The notes: generated by a model from the letters alone, not told the origin. Shown: positions 26,197 to 34,199, numbered from the stretch's first letter. The stretch is DNA of 41,953 nt from Oceanospirillum sediminis (GCF_014164585.1 NZ_JACJFM010000042.1:1-41953); one strand, 5' to 3'. Numbers and translations: made by a program.

Positions 26197-27394
26197 ATAT
26201 TGTGGTGTCCGACAAGGGCAGTTTTACCCAGTCATGACCACGGGCATCGTGGTATACCTCGGTCATTCGCTTATGCTTATGGCCTAACAGATACTGAGTA
26301 TTCACGCCCTGCTTGCTGTATTCCCGCTCTGCTAAAGAACGGATCTCATGGAAGGTGGGCGGATCGCTTTTCCCCCAGTTAATGCCGGTGCCTCGCACAG
26401 CCTTAGCAAACTCCTGAGAAATGGTTGTCAGCCTGACTTTAGCACCGGGGCTGGCCTGCCCGGCAATCCGGTTATGATGGATGGCATATTCACTGGAGAT
26501 ACCATCCCGGCATTGCTCCAGAATCTCTTTCAGACTCATATCAATGCTATTCAGACGCAGGGCCAGTGGTAACAGCAATTTATTCCCCGTCTTTTTCTGG
26601 ATCAGAGCCAGATAGTCCTGATCGTCAATCGTGACAATGCCTGAGGGGCGTTTATCGTTTAACGCATCCGGGCTGTTAATCCGGTATAAACGGATATTGG
26701 CCACGTCTTCGCGTCGCTGGCCAGAGATTAAAGCCAGTAACATGGCCCGGTGTGCTCGGGCAGGCTGATGCTGTTTAGCCCAGTCCAGTACCTGCATAAA
26801 CACTTCCAGCGTCAGGCGGGCACGTTTGACCTTAACCCGAGGGGTGCGTATCACCTGTGCCGGATTAGGTTTATCTGCAGGAAAGTGCCCGGCTGAGATC
26901 GCTTCGTTAAAGAAGTCGATCAGAATGGATCGCACACTCTGAGCCATACGGGATTTACCCCGGTCGGTGTAATGCTTCAGGATCTTATTGATCTCAAGCG
27001 TGGTCAGAGCTGACAGGCGATGCTTGCTGTAGTGATCTCTCAGGTAAGCGGTTTTCCACTCCCGGTCCTTCACGGTAGAGGGCTTAATCTCACCCGCCTG
27101 AACGCGTTTGTTTAATGCCTCCAGATAGATCTTCAGCATACGGCCAATCGTGATACTGTTGCTGTTATCGCCCGCCAGAATCTGACGGGCCTCATCATCA
27201 ATAATACGCTGAGCAATAATGGCATTCAGTTGCTGGGCTTTACGTTCGGCTTCCTCAAGGCTGCGGGTTTTTAATCGACTGAGTTTGCGGGTCATAATAT
27301 TCCGGTAGCGGAATCTGTACTTACCATCAACCTTGTCGATCTCGGCATACAGATTCGGCACCGATGTGATTTTGCGTTTACGTGGTGCAGCCAT
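26195..27394 (-). CDS. int: Phage integrase, tyrosine recombinase
   Basis: A 399-residue lambda-type integrase. The N-terminal arm-binding region (RYRNIMTRKLSRLKTRSLEEA) is followed by a core-binding SAM-like domain (about 75-175) and the catalytic domain. The catalytic Arg is in SGQRREDVANIR, the HxxR box is FHEIRSLAEREY, and the second His and nucleophile Tyr are in LLGHKHKRMTEVYHD. The gene reads outward toward hupV and overlaps the excisionase gene by 17 bases. Confidence 0.93.
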   Translation of the reverse strand: MAAPRKRKITSVPNLYAEIDKVDGKYRFRYRNIMTRKLSRLKTRSLEEAERKAQQLNAIIAQRIIDDEARQILAGDNSNSITIGRMLKIYLEALNKRVQAGEIKPSTVKDREWKTAYLRDHYSKHRLSALTTLEINKILKHYTDRGKSRMAQSVRSILIDFFNEAISAGHFPADKPNPAQVIRTPRVKVKRARLTLEVFMQVLDWAKQHQPARAHRAMLLALISGQRREDVANIRLYRINSPDALNDKRPSGIVTIDDQDYLALIQKKTGNKLLLPLALRLNSIDMSLKEILEQCRDGISSEYAIHHNRIAGQASPGAKVRLTTISQEFAKAVRGTGINWGKSDPPTFHEIRSLAEREYSKQGVNTQYLLGHKHKRMTEVYHDARGHDWVKLPLSDTTI

Positions 27395-27677
27395 GACCTA
27401 ATATCTCCAGCATCTCTGGGTCATTCTGGGCAGCGGTCAGTGATTCCAGCAGATTCTCACCCTGCAGGCGTCTGGCTGCCCGTAACCGCTGAATACGTGA
27501 ATTGTTCATAGGCACATATTGAGCGTTCGGGGCGACTTCATACCGGCTGCCTACCAGTATAGGCGGCGGCTGAATATATCCTTCTCTGGCCCACTTGCGC
27601 AGTGTGTTAAGGCTGTGAGTACGTGAGAAGTGCATAGCATCCCATTCCGCTAATGGGATCAGTTTCTGATGCGCCAT
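27378..27677 (-). CDS. xis: Phage excisionase (Xis-like)
   Basis: A 99-residue protein with a winged-helix excisionase pattern near the N-terminus (MAHQKLIPLAEWDAMHFSRTHSLNTLRKWAREGYIQPPPILVGSRYEV) and a charged tail. It overlaps int by 17 bases, the classical xis-int arrangement. It would bind DNA and bend attL/attR to direct excision. Confidence 0.8.
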   Translation of the reverse strand: MAHQKLIPLAEWDAMHFSRTHSLNTLRKWAREGYIQPPPILVGSRYEVAPNAQYVPMNNSRIQRLRAARRLQGENLLESLTAAQNDPEMLEILGHGCTT

Positions 27678-27678
27678 A

Positions 27679-27978
27679 TCAGGCCTCCTTTTTTCTTTTT
27701 CCTCTGGCTGTTTTGCCGGGTTCTGGCGGGTGCTTTTCCATCAGCTGGGCAATATAGGTCAGCCCCTGCGTGGTCACTTTGGTGGTCTGGGTGTAAACGG
27801 TGCGGCGGCCACGTTCGTACTGGCCGTCGATCACTTTAAAGAATCCGTGAAAGCACAGGTGATAAGGTGGGATCGTGCCCTGAAAGCCAGCGTGATCCCG
27901 TAAAAACTTGAACAGCGCGTTACGGCCACCGGGGAAGCGCAGCTTTTTGGCGGCCTCTTCGACAGACAGCTGGCTCAT
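27679..27978 (-). CDS. Phage antirepressor-like protein with KilAC-type domain
   Basis: A 99-residue protein resembling the KilAC/ANT domain found at the C-terminus of phage antirepressors (LSVEEAAKKLRFPGGRNALFKFLRDHAGF..., then TQTTKVTTQGLTYIAQLM). The usual N-terminal antirepressor domain is absent, so this is a stand-alone domain. It overlaps the upstream gene by 4 bases and is one base from xis. Confidence 0.7.
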   Translation of the reverse strand: MSQLSVEEAAKKLRFPGGRNALFKFLRDHAGFQGTIPPYHLCFHGFFKVIDGQYERGRRTVYTQTTKVTTQGLTYIAQLMEKHPPEPGKTARGKRKKEA

Positions 27979-28208
27979 GTGTCGCCTCCTGTCATACGGT
28001 TGATGCGTTTAGCGGCTTGAATGGCCTGCTGTTTGTCATAAGTGCGGCGGCTGCCGGGCAGTGGCCAGTAAACAAAGTTGTTTCTGTCACGGAAGGCATC
28101 CAGCTGGGCGCGACCGATGCGGATGCCATGCTGTCCCAGTTCTTCGTCAGAGTGGGCGTAAATGGCGGCAGAGGATTGGGTGATTGCAGGGTTAAATGTC
28201 TTAGTCAT
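27975..28208 (-). CDS. Hypothetical prophage protein, 77 aa
   Basis: A small soluble protein (SDEELGQHGIRIGRAQLDAFRDRNNFVYWPLPGSRRTYDKQQAIQAAKRINRM) with no family I recognise. The 4-base overlap with the KilAC-like gene and a GGAAGACATT sequence before the ATG support translation. A basic C-terminal helix could bind DNA. Confidence 0.6.
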   Translation of the reverse strand: MTKTFNPAITQSSAAIYAHSDEELGQHGIRIGRAQLDAFRDRNNFVYWPLPGSRRTYDKQQAIQAAKRINRMTGGDT

Positions 28209-28225
28209 AATGTCTTCCTTGTATT

Positions 28226-28252
28226 AAAAAGCCCCGGTCGGTGCCAGGGCTT
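28226..28252 (-). terminator. Leftward early-operon terminator
   Basis: On the minus strand AAGCCCTGG pairs with CCGGGGCTT, with a mismatch, and is followed by TTTTAA. It splits the leftward early block between the 59-aa and 77-aa genes, as tL terminators do in lambda-like phages. Confidence 0.6.
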
Positions 28253-28289
28253 CAGATGTCATGAAACGAGTGTGGGGTAGCAGGGCAGA

Positions 28290-28469
28290 TCATAAGGCGG
28301 GAAACTTCCTCCGGGCGGCCTGAATACCCATCTCTTCGACCAGCTTCATGCTGTTCTCAATGGCTTCTTTCAGGGTGTTGCCTTCTGCCATCAGCAGACG
28401 CTGATAACATCTCAGTTCCACTAACCAGAAGTAATTGCCCTGTTGATCAAGCTGCGGTGTGAACTTCAT
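28290..28469 (-). CDS. Hypothetical prophage protein, 59 aa (HicB-like fold possible)
   Basis: A short protein, MKFTPQLDQQGNYFWLVELRCYQRLLMAEGNTLKEAIENSMKLV, then EEMGIQAARRKFPAL. The beta-beta-alpha pattern with NTLKEAIENSMKLVEE resembles HicB-type partial RNase-H folds, but no HicA partner is present. The start at 28469 is fixed by AAGGAG 9 bases upstream. It overlaps the previous gene by 23 bases. Confidence 0.6.
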   Translation of the reverse strand: MKFTPQLDQQGNYFWLVELRCYQRLLMAEGNTLKEAIENSMKLVEEMGIQAARRKFPAL

Positions 28470-28797
28470 CTGCTGATACTCCTTGTTCGGTTTGAGAGGG
28501 TTTGAGCAGCCAGAGAAACACCTGGTCTTCGCTCTTGCTGACCGCTGCAACGAAATAGCCCTGTGTTGTTTTCTGCAGGGCCTGTGCATCTGGGTGTGAG
28601 GTATCCCCGGCCAGCCACTGATCAATAACTTTTGTCTTGATGCGTTGGCCAATGGCCATAACCTGAGATTCCAGATTATTTCTCATGGCCCAGGCTTCCA
28701 TCTCATGGCTGGGGGTATCGTCTGACCAGTCTGGAAGACCGGGGTGCTTCCAGTGGCCATCGGGATCGCGTTTGATGGGTACGGGTTTTATAGACAT
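28447..28797 (-). CDS. Hypothetical prophage protein, paralogue of the gene upstream
   Basis: A 116-residue protein of unknown function. Its N-terminus (MSIKPVPIKRDPDGHWKHPGLPDW) closely matches that of the next gene upstream, and the likeness runs on weakly to about residue 105 (GYFVAAVSKSEDQVFLWLL against GHFLLSISDTEDHGPVALTAL). ATG 28797 with AAAGGA is chosen. It overlaps the upstream gene by 10 bases. Confidence 0.65.
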   Translation of the reverse strand: MSIKPVPIKRDPDGHWKHPGLPDWSDDTPSHEMEAWAMRNNLESQVMAIGQRIKTKVIDQWLAGDTSHPDAQALQKTTQGYFVAAVSKSEDQVFLWLLKPSQTEQGVSADEVHTAA

Positions 28798-29297
28798 TCT
28801 ATTTCCTTTAGCTTTCCATTGATCAGTGCTATCAGGCATATGTAGTTAAATCCTTTATATGGGCAGTCTTCTTCAAGGTAATAATCTACGAGGCAATCTT
28901 TCTCCTGTTGAAGCGCGATGGACAGAGTGCTTGGGGGTAGGTTTTCGATTTGTTCCGGAGGTGTTTGTGCTATCTGTTTTTCTAAGACATCAAGAGGAAG
29001 GGCGGTTAGTGCTACAGGGCCGTGATCTTCTGTGTCAGAGATTGAAAGCAGGAAATGGCCTTCAGGAATATCTGGGGTCCACTCTTTGAGTACAGATACA
29101 TCGCCTTGTGTGAACCATCTGTCTTTCTGCTCTTGAGTGACCTGGTCCTCAAAGTATGCTGTCCAGACTATGATGTCTTGTTCTTTGCCCCATTGTTCGA
29201 TTTCTTCTTTTGTGGCGCTTTCACCCCAGTTAGGAAGATCAGTGTGAGTCCACCAGCCTTCTTCATCTCGGGTAACTGGTTCAGGTTTTATAGTCAT
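28788..29297 (-). CDS. Hypothetical prophage protein, 169 aa
   Basis: It begins MTIKPEPVTRDEEGWWTHTDLPNW and shares its first roughly 110 residues with the gene downstream. An extra C-terminal part follows (SIALQQEKDCLVDYYLEEDCPYKGFNYICLIALINGKLKEIECL). It is acidic overall, and no catalytic motif is seen. The 4-base overlap with the 92-aa gene upstream indicates translational coupling. Confidence 0.65.
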   Translation of the reverse strand: MTIKPEPVTRDEEGWWTHTDLPNWGESATKEEIEQWGKEQDIIVWTAYFEDQVTQEQKDRWFTQGDVSVLKEWTPDIPEGHFLLSISDTEDHGPVALTALPLDVLEKQIAQTPPEQIENLPPSTLSIALQQEKDCLVDYYLEEDCPYKGFNYICLIALINGKLKEIECL

Positions 29298-29572
29298 TTG
29301 ATATGCTCCTGTGCTTGCTTTGATGGTGGGCAGCGGATGATGGTTGATTGTGTTTCGTAATTGACAAAGGCGTGATAGTACTGGTTGTCAACGGCGGTCC
29401 TGATCAGGGTAGTGAACGGCAGCAGGTCTTCTGCAATTCTCTGGTACAGCTCCAGATCGATGCCGTATTTCTCTTCCAGAAGTGTGTGAATACATTCAAC
29501 TTTTTCTGCTGCGTCTGTTGTGTCGGTGCAGGCCAGAGCGGCCAGTTCTTCTATTTCGAAAGCGTGGTTCAT
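29294..29572 (-). CDS. Hypothetical prophage protein, 92 aa
   Basis: An acidic helical protein (FEIEELAALACTDTTDAAEKVECIHTLLEEKYGIDLELYQRIAEDLLPFTTLIRTAV) with no recognised family. It overlaps the next gene by 4 bases and a GAGGAAAATATT sequence precedes the ATG. Confidence 0.6.
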   Translation of the reverse strand: MNHAFEIEELAALACTDTTDAAEKVECIHTLLEEKYGIDLELYQRIAEDLLPFTTLIRTAVDNQYYHAFVNYETQSTIIRCPPSKQAQEHIK

Positions 29573-29584
29573 TAATATTTTCCT

Positions 29585-30409
29585 CTAACTGGTAACGGGC
29601 CGACCATCCGGCGGCCTGATCAGTGATTTAAGTTGGGCAGTAAAAGTGCCCGGTTCGGTTTTGTTAATCGTTGGTGTGGGGATGGAGGGTGCTCTTATTT
29701 GTTCGGTATTTTTTTGTATCCGAAATTTTTTGGGTGAATGATCTTTTGTTTTTATGGCCATACCCTCTGACAGGGCAGAGACCGACACCGTTAACGCCAG
29801 CTCAATCAGTACCGCTACCAGAAGATAAGCACCGGTCATCACCTGATCCGGATCGGCATTCAGCTGTCTGGCGATACGTTCAAAAAGGGCGGATGCCGCC
29901 GTGTTACTACTGGCCGGTAAAGTACTCAACTGCAGGCGTAATGCTGAGATCTGATCCTGAATGGCCGGGAGTTTATCCAGTGTTTTTAAAGCCCGGCTGC
30001 GATAGCCGTTCTCGCTATCGGTTTTAGCCGTGGTCTGAATGCTGCTGGCCTGCGCCTGCAGTTGCTGAATCTGGCTGGTGAGCAGCTGATATTCCAGGCT
30101 ACCGGTATGCTGTAGATGTTGTTGCTGTTGGGTATCACCAATCAGGGCACCGGCACTGGCCGCGATGCTGAGCAGAGTCAGTAATGCCCAGGTGACAAAG
30201 TAAATGCCTGCAGAGAAGTGCCTGCCCTGACTCCAGCCCCGGATGCCATAAGGCAGGGCGGCATACTGAACCAGAGCCAGTGCGATGGCTACGGCACCAT
30301 AAGCGATGCCGGTAGCGGTATCATCCGCTAGTTGCAGCAACAGACGCACGCTGAAATAGCTGCTGGCGGTAAAGAGTACAGCGGTGGTGATCAGCCAGAT
30401 CAGGCGCAT
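29585..30409 (-). CDS. Prophage inner-membrane protein with central coiled coil
   Basis: A 274-residue protein. Three hydrophobic spans lie in about residues 4-95. A Gln-rich coiled coil (about 98-160: LEYQLLTSQIQQLQAQASSIQ, IQDQISALRLQLSTL) follows, then a fourth span near 190-210 and a basic, Pro/Thr-rich cytoplasmic tail. No enzyme motif is seen. Position in the leftward early operon and the topology would fit a superinfection-exclusion or lysogenic conversion protein, but that is a guess. Confidence 0.65.
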   Translation of the reverse strand: MRLIWLITTAVLFTASSYFSVRLLLQLADDTATGIAYGAVAIALALVQYAALPYGIRGWSQGRHFSAGIYFVTWALLTLLSIAASAGALIGDTQQQQHLQHTGSLEYQLLTSQIQQLQAQASSIQTTAKTDSENGYRSRALKTLDKLPAIQDQISALRLQLSTLPASSNTAASALFERIARQLNADPDQVMTGAYLLVAVLIELALTVSVSALSEGMAIKTKDHSPKKFRIQKNTEQIRAPSIPTPTINKTEPGTFTAQLKSLIRPPDGRPVTS

Positions 30410-30511
30410 AGACGGCTCCTTAATAGCGACAGTAAATGGATGGTTCCGGTTTTACTCATAAAAATGAGGCTTTAAAAACAAATGGTTAGCTAGAAAAGGC
30501 GGGGATAGGGG

Positions 30512-30733
30512 TTAAAACAAACTCAACTGTTCCTCCCTGTGTTTTAGCTCCAGTAGTACCGGGTTTGGCTTATCGCTCATAACCCGCTGCATCTCTGTAT
30601 GCCTTGCCTTAATGGTGTCGGCCTGCATCAGCAAGTGATCCCGGACAAAGCTATCGTCTGAGGCATAGGCTTTATCCCGATAGGCCTGCTCCTTATCTCT
30701 CAGATGAATCAGATTAACGAGACTGGGTTCCAT
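30512..30733 (-). CDS. Hypothetical prophage protein, 73 aa
   Basis: A short charged protein beginning MEPSLVNLIHLRDKEQAYRD, with no recognised family. ATG 30733 has a clear AAGGAG 7 bases upstream; an in-frame ATG at 30763 lacks one. It is the first gene of the leftward block. The region above it (30774-30900) holds two small perfect hairpins, AAGAC-AAA-GTCTT (30821-30833) and CAAGAGAA/TTCTCTTG (30873-30894), which may belong to the leftward promoter. Confidence 0.6.
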   Translation of the reverse strand: MEPSLVNLIHLRDKEQAYRDKAYASDDSFVRDHLLMQADTIKARHTEMQRVMSDKPNPVLLELKHREEQLSLF

Positions 30734-30914
30734 AACATGCTCCTTAAAAAGGCCCCAACCCACCGGAGAAATGGAACGGCAGGCGGGGCAATACGCTGGT
30801 GGGAAAACGGCAGAAAGACCAAGACAAAGTCTTACACTGATGATCAGAAAAACCTGCTAATCTGAAACGGTACAAGAGAAAAGGGATTCTCTTGCCCACG
30901 TACAAGGAATAGTT

Positions 30915-31100
30915 ATGAAAATTCGACTCTTCATTATCAGTACGATGATAAGCCTGTTTCTGTTCTTCTATCTGTTAATAGACATGCCGTTTACAGACAG
31001 CCTGATTCCAGCGGCCTTTGTAGGCTCCTGCATTCTGTTGATGCGGGAATGGGATATAGAAGATGACAGAAAACATAACTCTGAACGCAGGGATGACTAA
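30915..31100 (+). CDS. Small two-span membrane protein
   Basis: A 61-residue protein with hydrophobic spans at about 4-24 and 30-45 and a highly charged tail (REWDIEDDRKHNSERRDD). AAGGAATAGTT just before the ATG supports translation. It lies alone between the leftward early block and the cargo island. The function is unknown. Confidence 0.55.
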   Translation: MKIRLFIISTMISLFLFFYLLIDMPFTDSLIPAAFVGSCILLMREWDIEDDRKHNSERRDD

Positions 31101-31457
31101 CCACGGATAGGACAGTGTCATGCAAACAAGGACATCAGACCGAAAGGATCGGCGATTAGCCAGGGCCATGAAAGACCACTCGGGGTGTGATCCACCATAC
31201 GCTGTAGTTCTCTCTTTTTAATAAAAAAAAATCTTGCGACAAAAAGCGTCTCATTAATGCCTGAAGCCTCTGTGATATATGAAATCTGAGTTTTTATATC
31301 AGGTATTTTTAGTTCTATTCAGATTAATTGTAAATTGATTAAAAATTATTACATGTTAATAATTAAAGACTTTCTTATGATATTAAGCTGATATTGCTTT
31401 GGCATAGCCTTGCGATTACTGAGAGCTGTTTTGTCAGCATTCTGCTTAGGAGGGGTA
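31101..31457. other. AT-rich upstream region of the ABC-3C operon
   Basis: There is no convincing gene in 357 bases. The DNA turns strongly AT-rich from about 31210, which marks the left border of the cargo island, and probably holds the operon promoter (for example TATGAT near 31376). I cannot fix -35/-10 elements with confidence. Confidence 0.4.
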
Positions 31458-31754
31458 ATGGATTTTCAGTTTATTGATGCTTTTTTAGATAATACGTTCA
31501 TTAAATTATTAGGCTATGTAATATCTTTGATTGCTGGAGTGATTGCTATTTGGCAAAGCATCAGAGTTAATAAAATAAAAAAAGAGTTGATTTTTTTTAA
31601 GCAGGATTTCAATCAAATCAATCAAGACTTTAAAAGAATTAAAATACATTTTGATGAGCGCAATGTATCAAATGAAGTAAAGCTTGGCGAAAGATCTCAA
31701 TATATACAAGATGCCAATGGGCCCATAAGTATTGATAACAGGAATATTCAATGA
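31458..31754 (+). CDS. Small membrane coiled-coil protein of the ABC-3C-type operon
   Basis: A 98-residue protein. The single membrane span is about residues 15-34 (FIKLLGYVISLIAGVIAIWQ). A basic helix and coiled coil (36-68) follow, and the tail contains Y82-I-x2-A-x3-I-x-I-D-N94. The same 13-residue pattern recurs at the N-terminus of the next protein. ATG 31458 is set by AGGAGG 5-6 bases upstream. The stop overlaps the next start as ATGA. I infer a membrane-acting effector or anchor of the conflict system; no enzyme domain is visible. Confidence 0.7.
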   Translation: MDFQFIDAFLDNTFIKLLGYVISLIAGVIAIWQSIRVNKIKKELIFFKQDFNQINQDFKRIKIHFDERNVSNEVKLGERSQYIQDANGPISIDNRNIQ

Positions 31755-32287
31755 CTCAAGGTGTATATATCGCTAATGCCAGAAATAAGGTTGAAATAAA
31801 TAATGCTCCTAGACAAAGAGGGTCTTTGCTAGGGCGACTCATCGAAATTATTGCTCTTGATGGTGATAGTGATGCCGATTTAAATCGGTCTCCATTTGAT
31901 ATTGATGAAAAGATAACGTTTAATGATTTGAATAATCATGACTGGCTTTTTGATTTATATGTTGATCACTACAATCTAATTGATGACACTGTCTCTGAGT
32001 TCAATCGTTCTTATAACAAGGGCGGAGAAAAGTTAAAAAAGCAAATGAAAACATTTTACCAGAAAGCTTTATCAGAATTTAATATTAAGACAAGACCTTT
32101 TGATATTGATAGACTGAAAGAATTTTCTGATGAAATTGTCACTAGTGTAATTCAGCAAACATTAAATATGGTGAAAATGTCTGGAAACCTTCAGGATGGC
32201 TATTATATTGAAGAGTTAGAGCAAGGTGTTTATGAAATAGTGAGTTACTGTATCATTGAATGCGTCGTTTTGGAAAATCCCAGATGA
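31751..32287 (+). CDS. ABC-3C system C-terminal-domain (CTD) protein
   Basis: A 178-residue protein. The N-terminal 18 residues carry Y6-I-x2-A-x3-V-x-I-N-N18, matching the tail of the protein upstream. Residues about 45-178 look like the alpha-helical CTD of ABC-three-component systems (FDIDEKITFNDLNNHDWLFDLYVDHYNLIDDTVSEF, and the closing GVYEIVSYCIIECVVLENP). In such systems the CTD protein links an effector to the middle component and ATPase. No nuclease or protease domain is fused here, so the effector role may lie with the upstream membrane protein. ATGA overlaps occur at both ends. Confidence 0.7.
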   Translation: MTQGVYIANARNKVEINNAPRQRGSLLGRLIEIIALDGDSDADLNRSPFDIDEKITFNDLNNHDWLFDLYVDHYNLIDDTVSEFNRSYNKGGEKLKKQMKTFYQKALSEFNIKTRPFDIDRLKEFSDEIVTSVIQQTLNMVKMSGNLQDGYYIEELEQGVYEIVSYCIIECVVLENPR

Positions 32288-32517
32288 TTACAATTGACTC
32301 TGATCCAAAGGCTAACCTTATATCTATAGGTGCCTTCATTATTTTACAAATGAAGCAGGGCGATCAGTTGTTCTTTGATATTGAAGAGCTTTTTTACTCA
32401 GCAAATAAGAAGTTCAAAATATCTTATGAGGTATTTGTATACTCATTAGACTGGCTGTTTCTTGCAGGAGTTGTCGTGTTGAATGAAGAGGGATTTTTAG
32501 AATATGCAACTGAATAG
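32284..32517 (+). CDS. ABC-3C system middle component
   Basis: A 77-residue protein (SIGAFIILQMKQGDQLFFDIEELFYSANKKFKISYEVFVYSLDWLFLAGVVVLNEEGFLEY) with the compact winged-helix-like pattern and size of ABC-3C middle components, closest by eye to the MC6/MC7 types. ATG 32284 overlaps the CTD stop as ATGA, and its end overlaps the ATPase start by 14 bases. It probably bridges the CTD protein and the ATPase. Confidence 0.7.
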   Translation: MITIDSDPKANLISIGAFIILQMKQGDQLFFDIEELFYSANKKFKISYEVFVYSLDWLFLAGVVVLNEEGFLEYATE

Positions 32518-34198
32518 CCTAACCGTATATAAAAATGGTAGTCAGCTCAGGCAGGTTAAGTTTAGAAAAGGGCTTAATATTATAGTTGACTTGGGTGACA
32601 GTAATAGCTCAACAGGTAATAGTGTTGGTAAGTCAACCCTTTCCAGATTAGTCGATTACATATTTCTTTCTGATGGTGAAGATATATATTCTGAACCGGA
32701 ATTTGGCAATGTTATACCTGATGTTTACGAGTTTATTGTTCTTAATAAAATTATAGTAGAGTTGGAGTTTCAGGGTTTTAATAAAAAGAGAAGAACTTTG
32801 TCTCGTAGCTTGGAGGTAAAAGTTAAAGAGTGCAACTATTATGTGGATAAAACTGAAGTTACTTTAGAAAAGTATACTGATATTCTATCTTCAGAAATAT
32901 TTGGTATCTTTCACTCTAAGCCTTCAATAAGGCATTTAGCAAATAGATTCGTAAGAAATAATAATAGGAAAATGCAGAATACAGTTAACATGCTAAACAG
33001 GTATGTTAAAAAAGATGAATATGATGAAATGTATCGCTTTTTATATGGGTTTAATAATCTTGATTTATTATTAGAGCGTTCTTTGGTAAAAAAAGAGATT
33101 AGTCAGAAAAAAAATAATCTTACCGCTTATAGGACACCTCATACTGAGGACGTTCTTTATAGGCTATTAAGACCTGTAGAAGAAAGAGAACAAGCGGCTA
33201 AGCAGCGTATTATGAACTTTGATTTCTCTGGAACAGAGGCGGGTAATGTTAATGCTTTAAAAAGTATTCGAGATGAAATATCAGAATTAGTAATTAAAAT
33301 ATCGAATGTTGAATCTAAAATATCATACTCAGAAAGATCAATTTCGAGATTAATGAAAAGCTCTGTTGAGTTTCAAGGAAAAGAGCTGGCTGAAATATAT
33401 TCTGATGCAGGTGCGGCCTTAAGCTCAGAGCTAAAGCGATCCTATCTAGAGCTGACTATATTTCATGATGCTCTTATTAAAAATAAACATCATCTTATAG
33501 AAAGAGACTTGGTGAAGAAAAGAGAAGAGCTGAATAATTTAAATGCTTTGATAGAACTTGCATATCAGCGCGAGCAAGAAGTCTTTGAAAAAGTAAAAGA
33601 ACCTGCAGTACTTGATTCGATTGTTACAGCTATGGATGAGCTTGCCAAAATTAAAGATGAACTTGCATCAGTAAAATCTTCAATATCTAAAATAGAAGAT
33701 ACCAAAAGTGAAAAAGAGTTGCTTGAAAAACGTCTTAAAAGAATAGCAGTGGAGATAACTGACTTATCATCTCTTTTTGATAAATACTTAGAGATGTTTA
33801 ATAAACATTTCTCACGGATAAGTCATATCTTTTACGGAGAAAGCTATAAACTTAAGATGGCTGATCCTAGTGATAAAAAAAGTAAAATACATATTGCAAA
33901 TAAATCACCTAATTCTACTGGCGGTAAGAAGAAAGGAGAAATAAGCGCCTTTGATTTTGCGTATATTGACTTTATTAATGAAAGCCAGCTGAAAAGGCCA
34001 ACTTTCATTTTTCACGATAGTATAGAGGATGTTGATAAAAAACAGATTCTCAGTATCTTTGAGTATGCATCAGAAATGAATGGACAATATATTGTTGCGC
34101 TTCTAAGAGATAAAATAGCTGATTCTGATTTTTCTGGTATATTGAGTAAATCCAAAATTCTTGAACTATCAGAAATAGATAAGTTTTTTAAAATATAA
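32504..34198 (+). CDS. DUF2326-type ABC ATPase of an ABC-3C conflict system
   Basis: A 564-residue SMC/RecN-like ATPase. The N-terminal half-domain carries TGNSVGKST (residues 37-45) as the P-loop. A long coiled coil runs about 200-425. The C-terminal half carries the DUF2326 block: signature-like TGGKKKGEISAFDFAYI (from 472) and Walker B FIFHDSIEDVD (from 501). The first P-loop Gly is replaced by Thr, as the family tolerates. Very AT-rich codons contrast with the phage structural genes. ABC-3C systems are predicted anti-phage or conflict modules that sense nucleic-acid states; the function of this copy is inferred. Confidence 0.85.
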   Translation: MQLNSLTVYKNGSQLRQVKFRKGLNIIVDLGDSNSSTGNSVGKSTLSRLVDYIFLSDGEDIYSEPEFGNVIPDVYEFIVLNKIIVELEFQGFNKKRRTLSRSLEVKVKECNYYVDKTEVTLEKYTDILSSEIFGIFHSKPSIRHLANRFVRNNNRKMQNTVNMLNRYVKKDEYDEMYRFLYGFNNLDLLLERSLVKKEISQKKNNLTAYRTPHTEDVLYRLLRPVEEREQAAKQRIMNFDFSGTEAGNVNALKSIRDEISELVIKISNVESKISYSERSISRLMKSSVEFQGKELAEIYSDAGAALSSELKRSYLELTIFHDALIKNKHHLIERDLVKKREELNNLNALIELAYQREQEVFEKVKEPAVLDSIVTAMDELAKIKDELASVKSSISKIEDTKSEKELLEKRLKRIAVEITDLSSLFDKYLEMFNKHFSRISHIFYGESYKLKMADPSDKKSKIHIANKSPNSTGGKKKGEISAFDFAYIDFINESQLKRPTFIFHDSIEDVDKKQILSIFEYASEMNGQYIVALLRDKIADSDFSGILSKSKILELSEIDKFFKI

Positions 34199-34199
34199 A

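Noticed and set aside
27679-28208. Toxin-antitoxin pair
   Set aside because: The two overlapping small genes look like a KilAC-type domain and an unknown basic protein; no toxin motif is seen.
31400-31415. Sigma-54-like TGGCATAGCCTTGCGA before the ABC-3C operon
   Set aside because: GG and GC are separated by 9 bases, not 10, which normally abolishes sigma-54 recognition.
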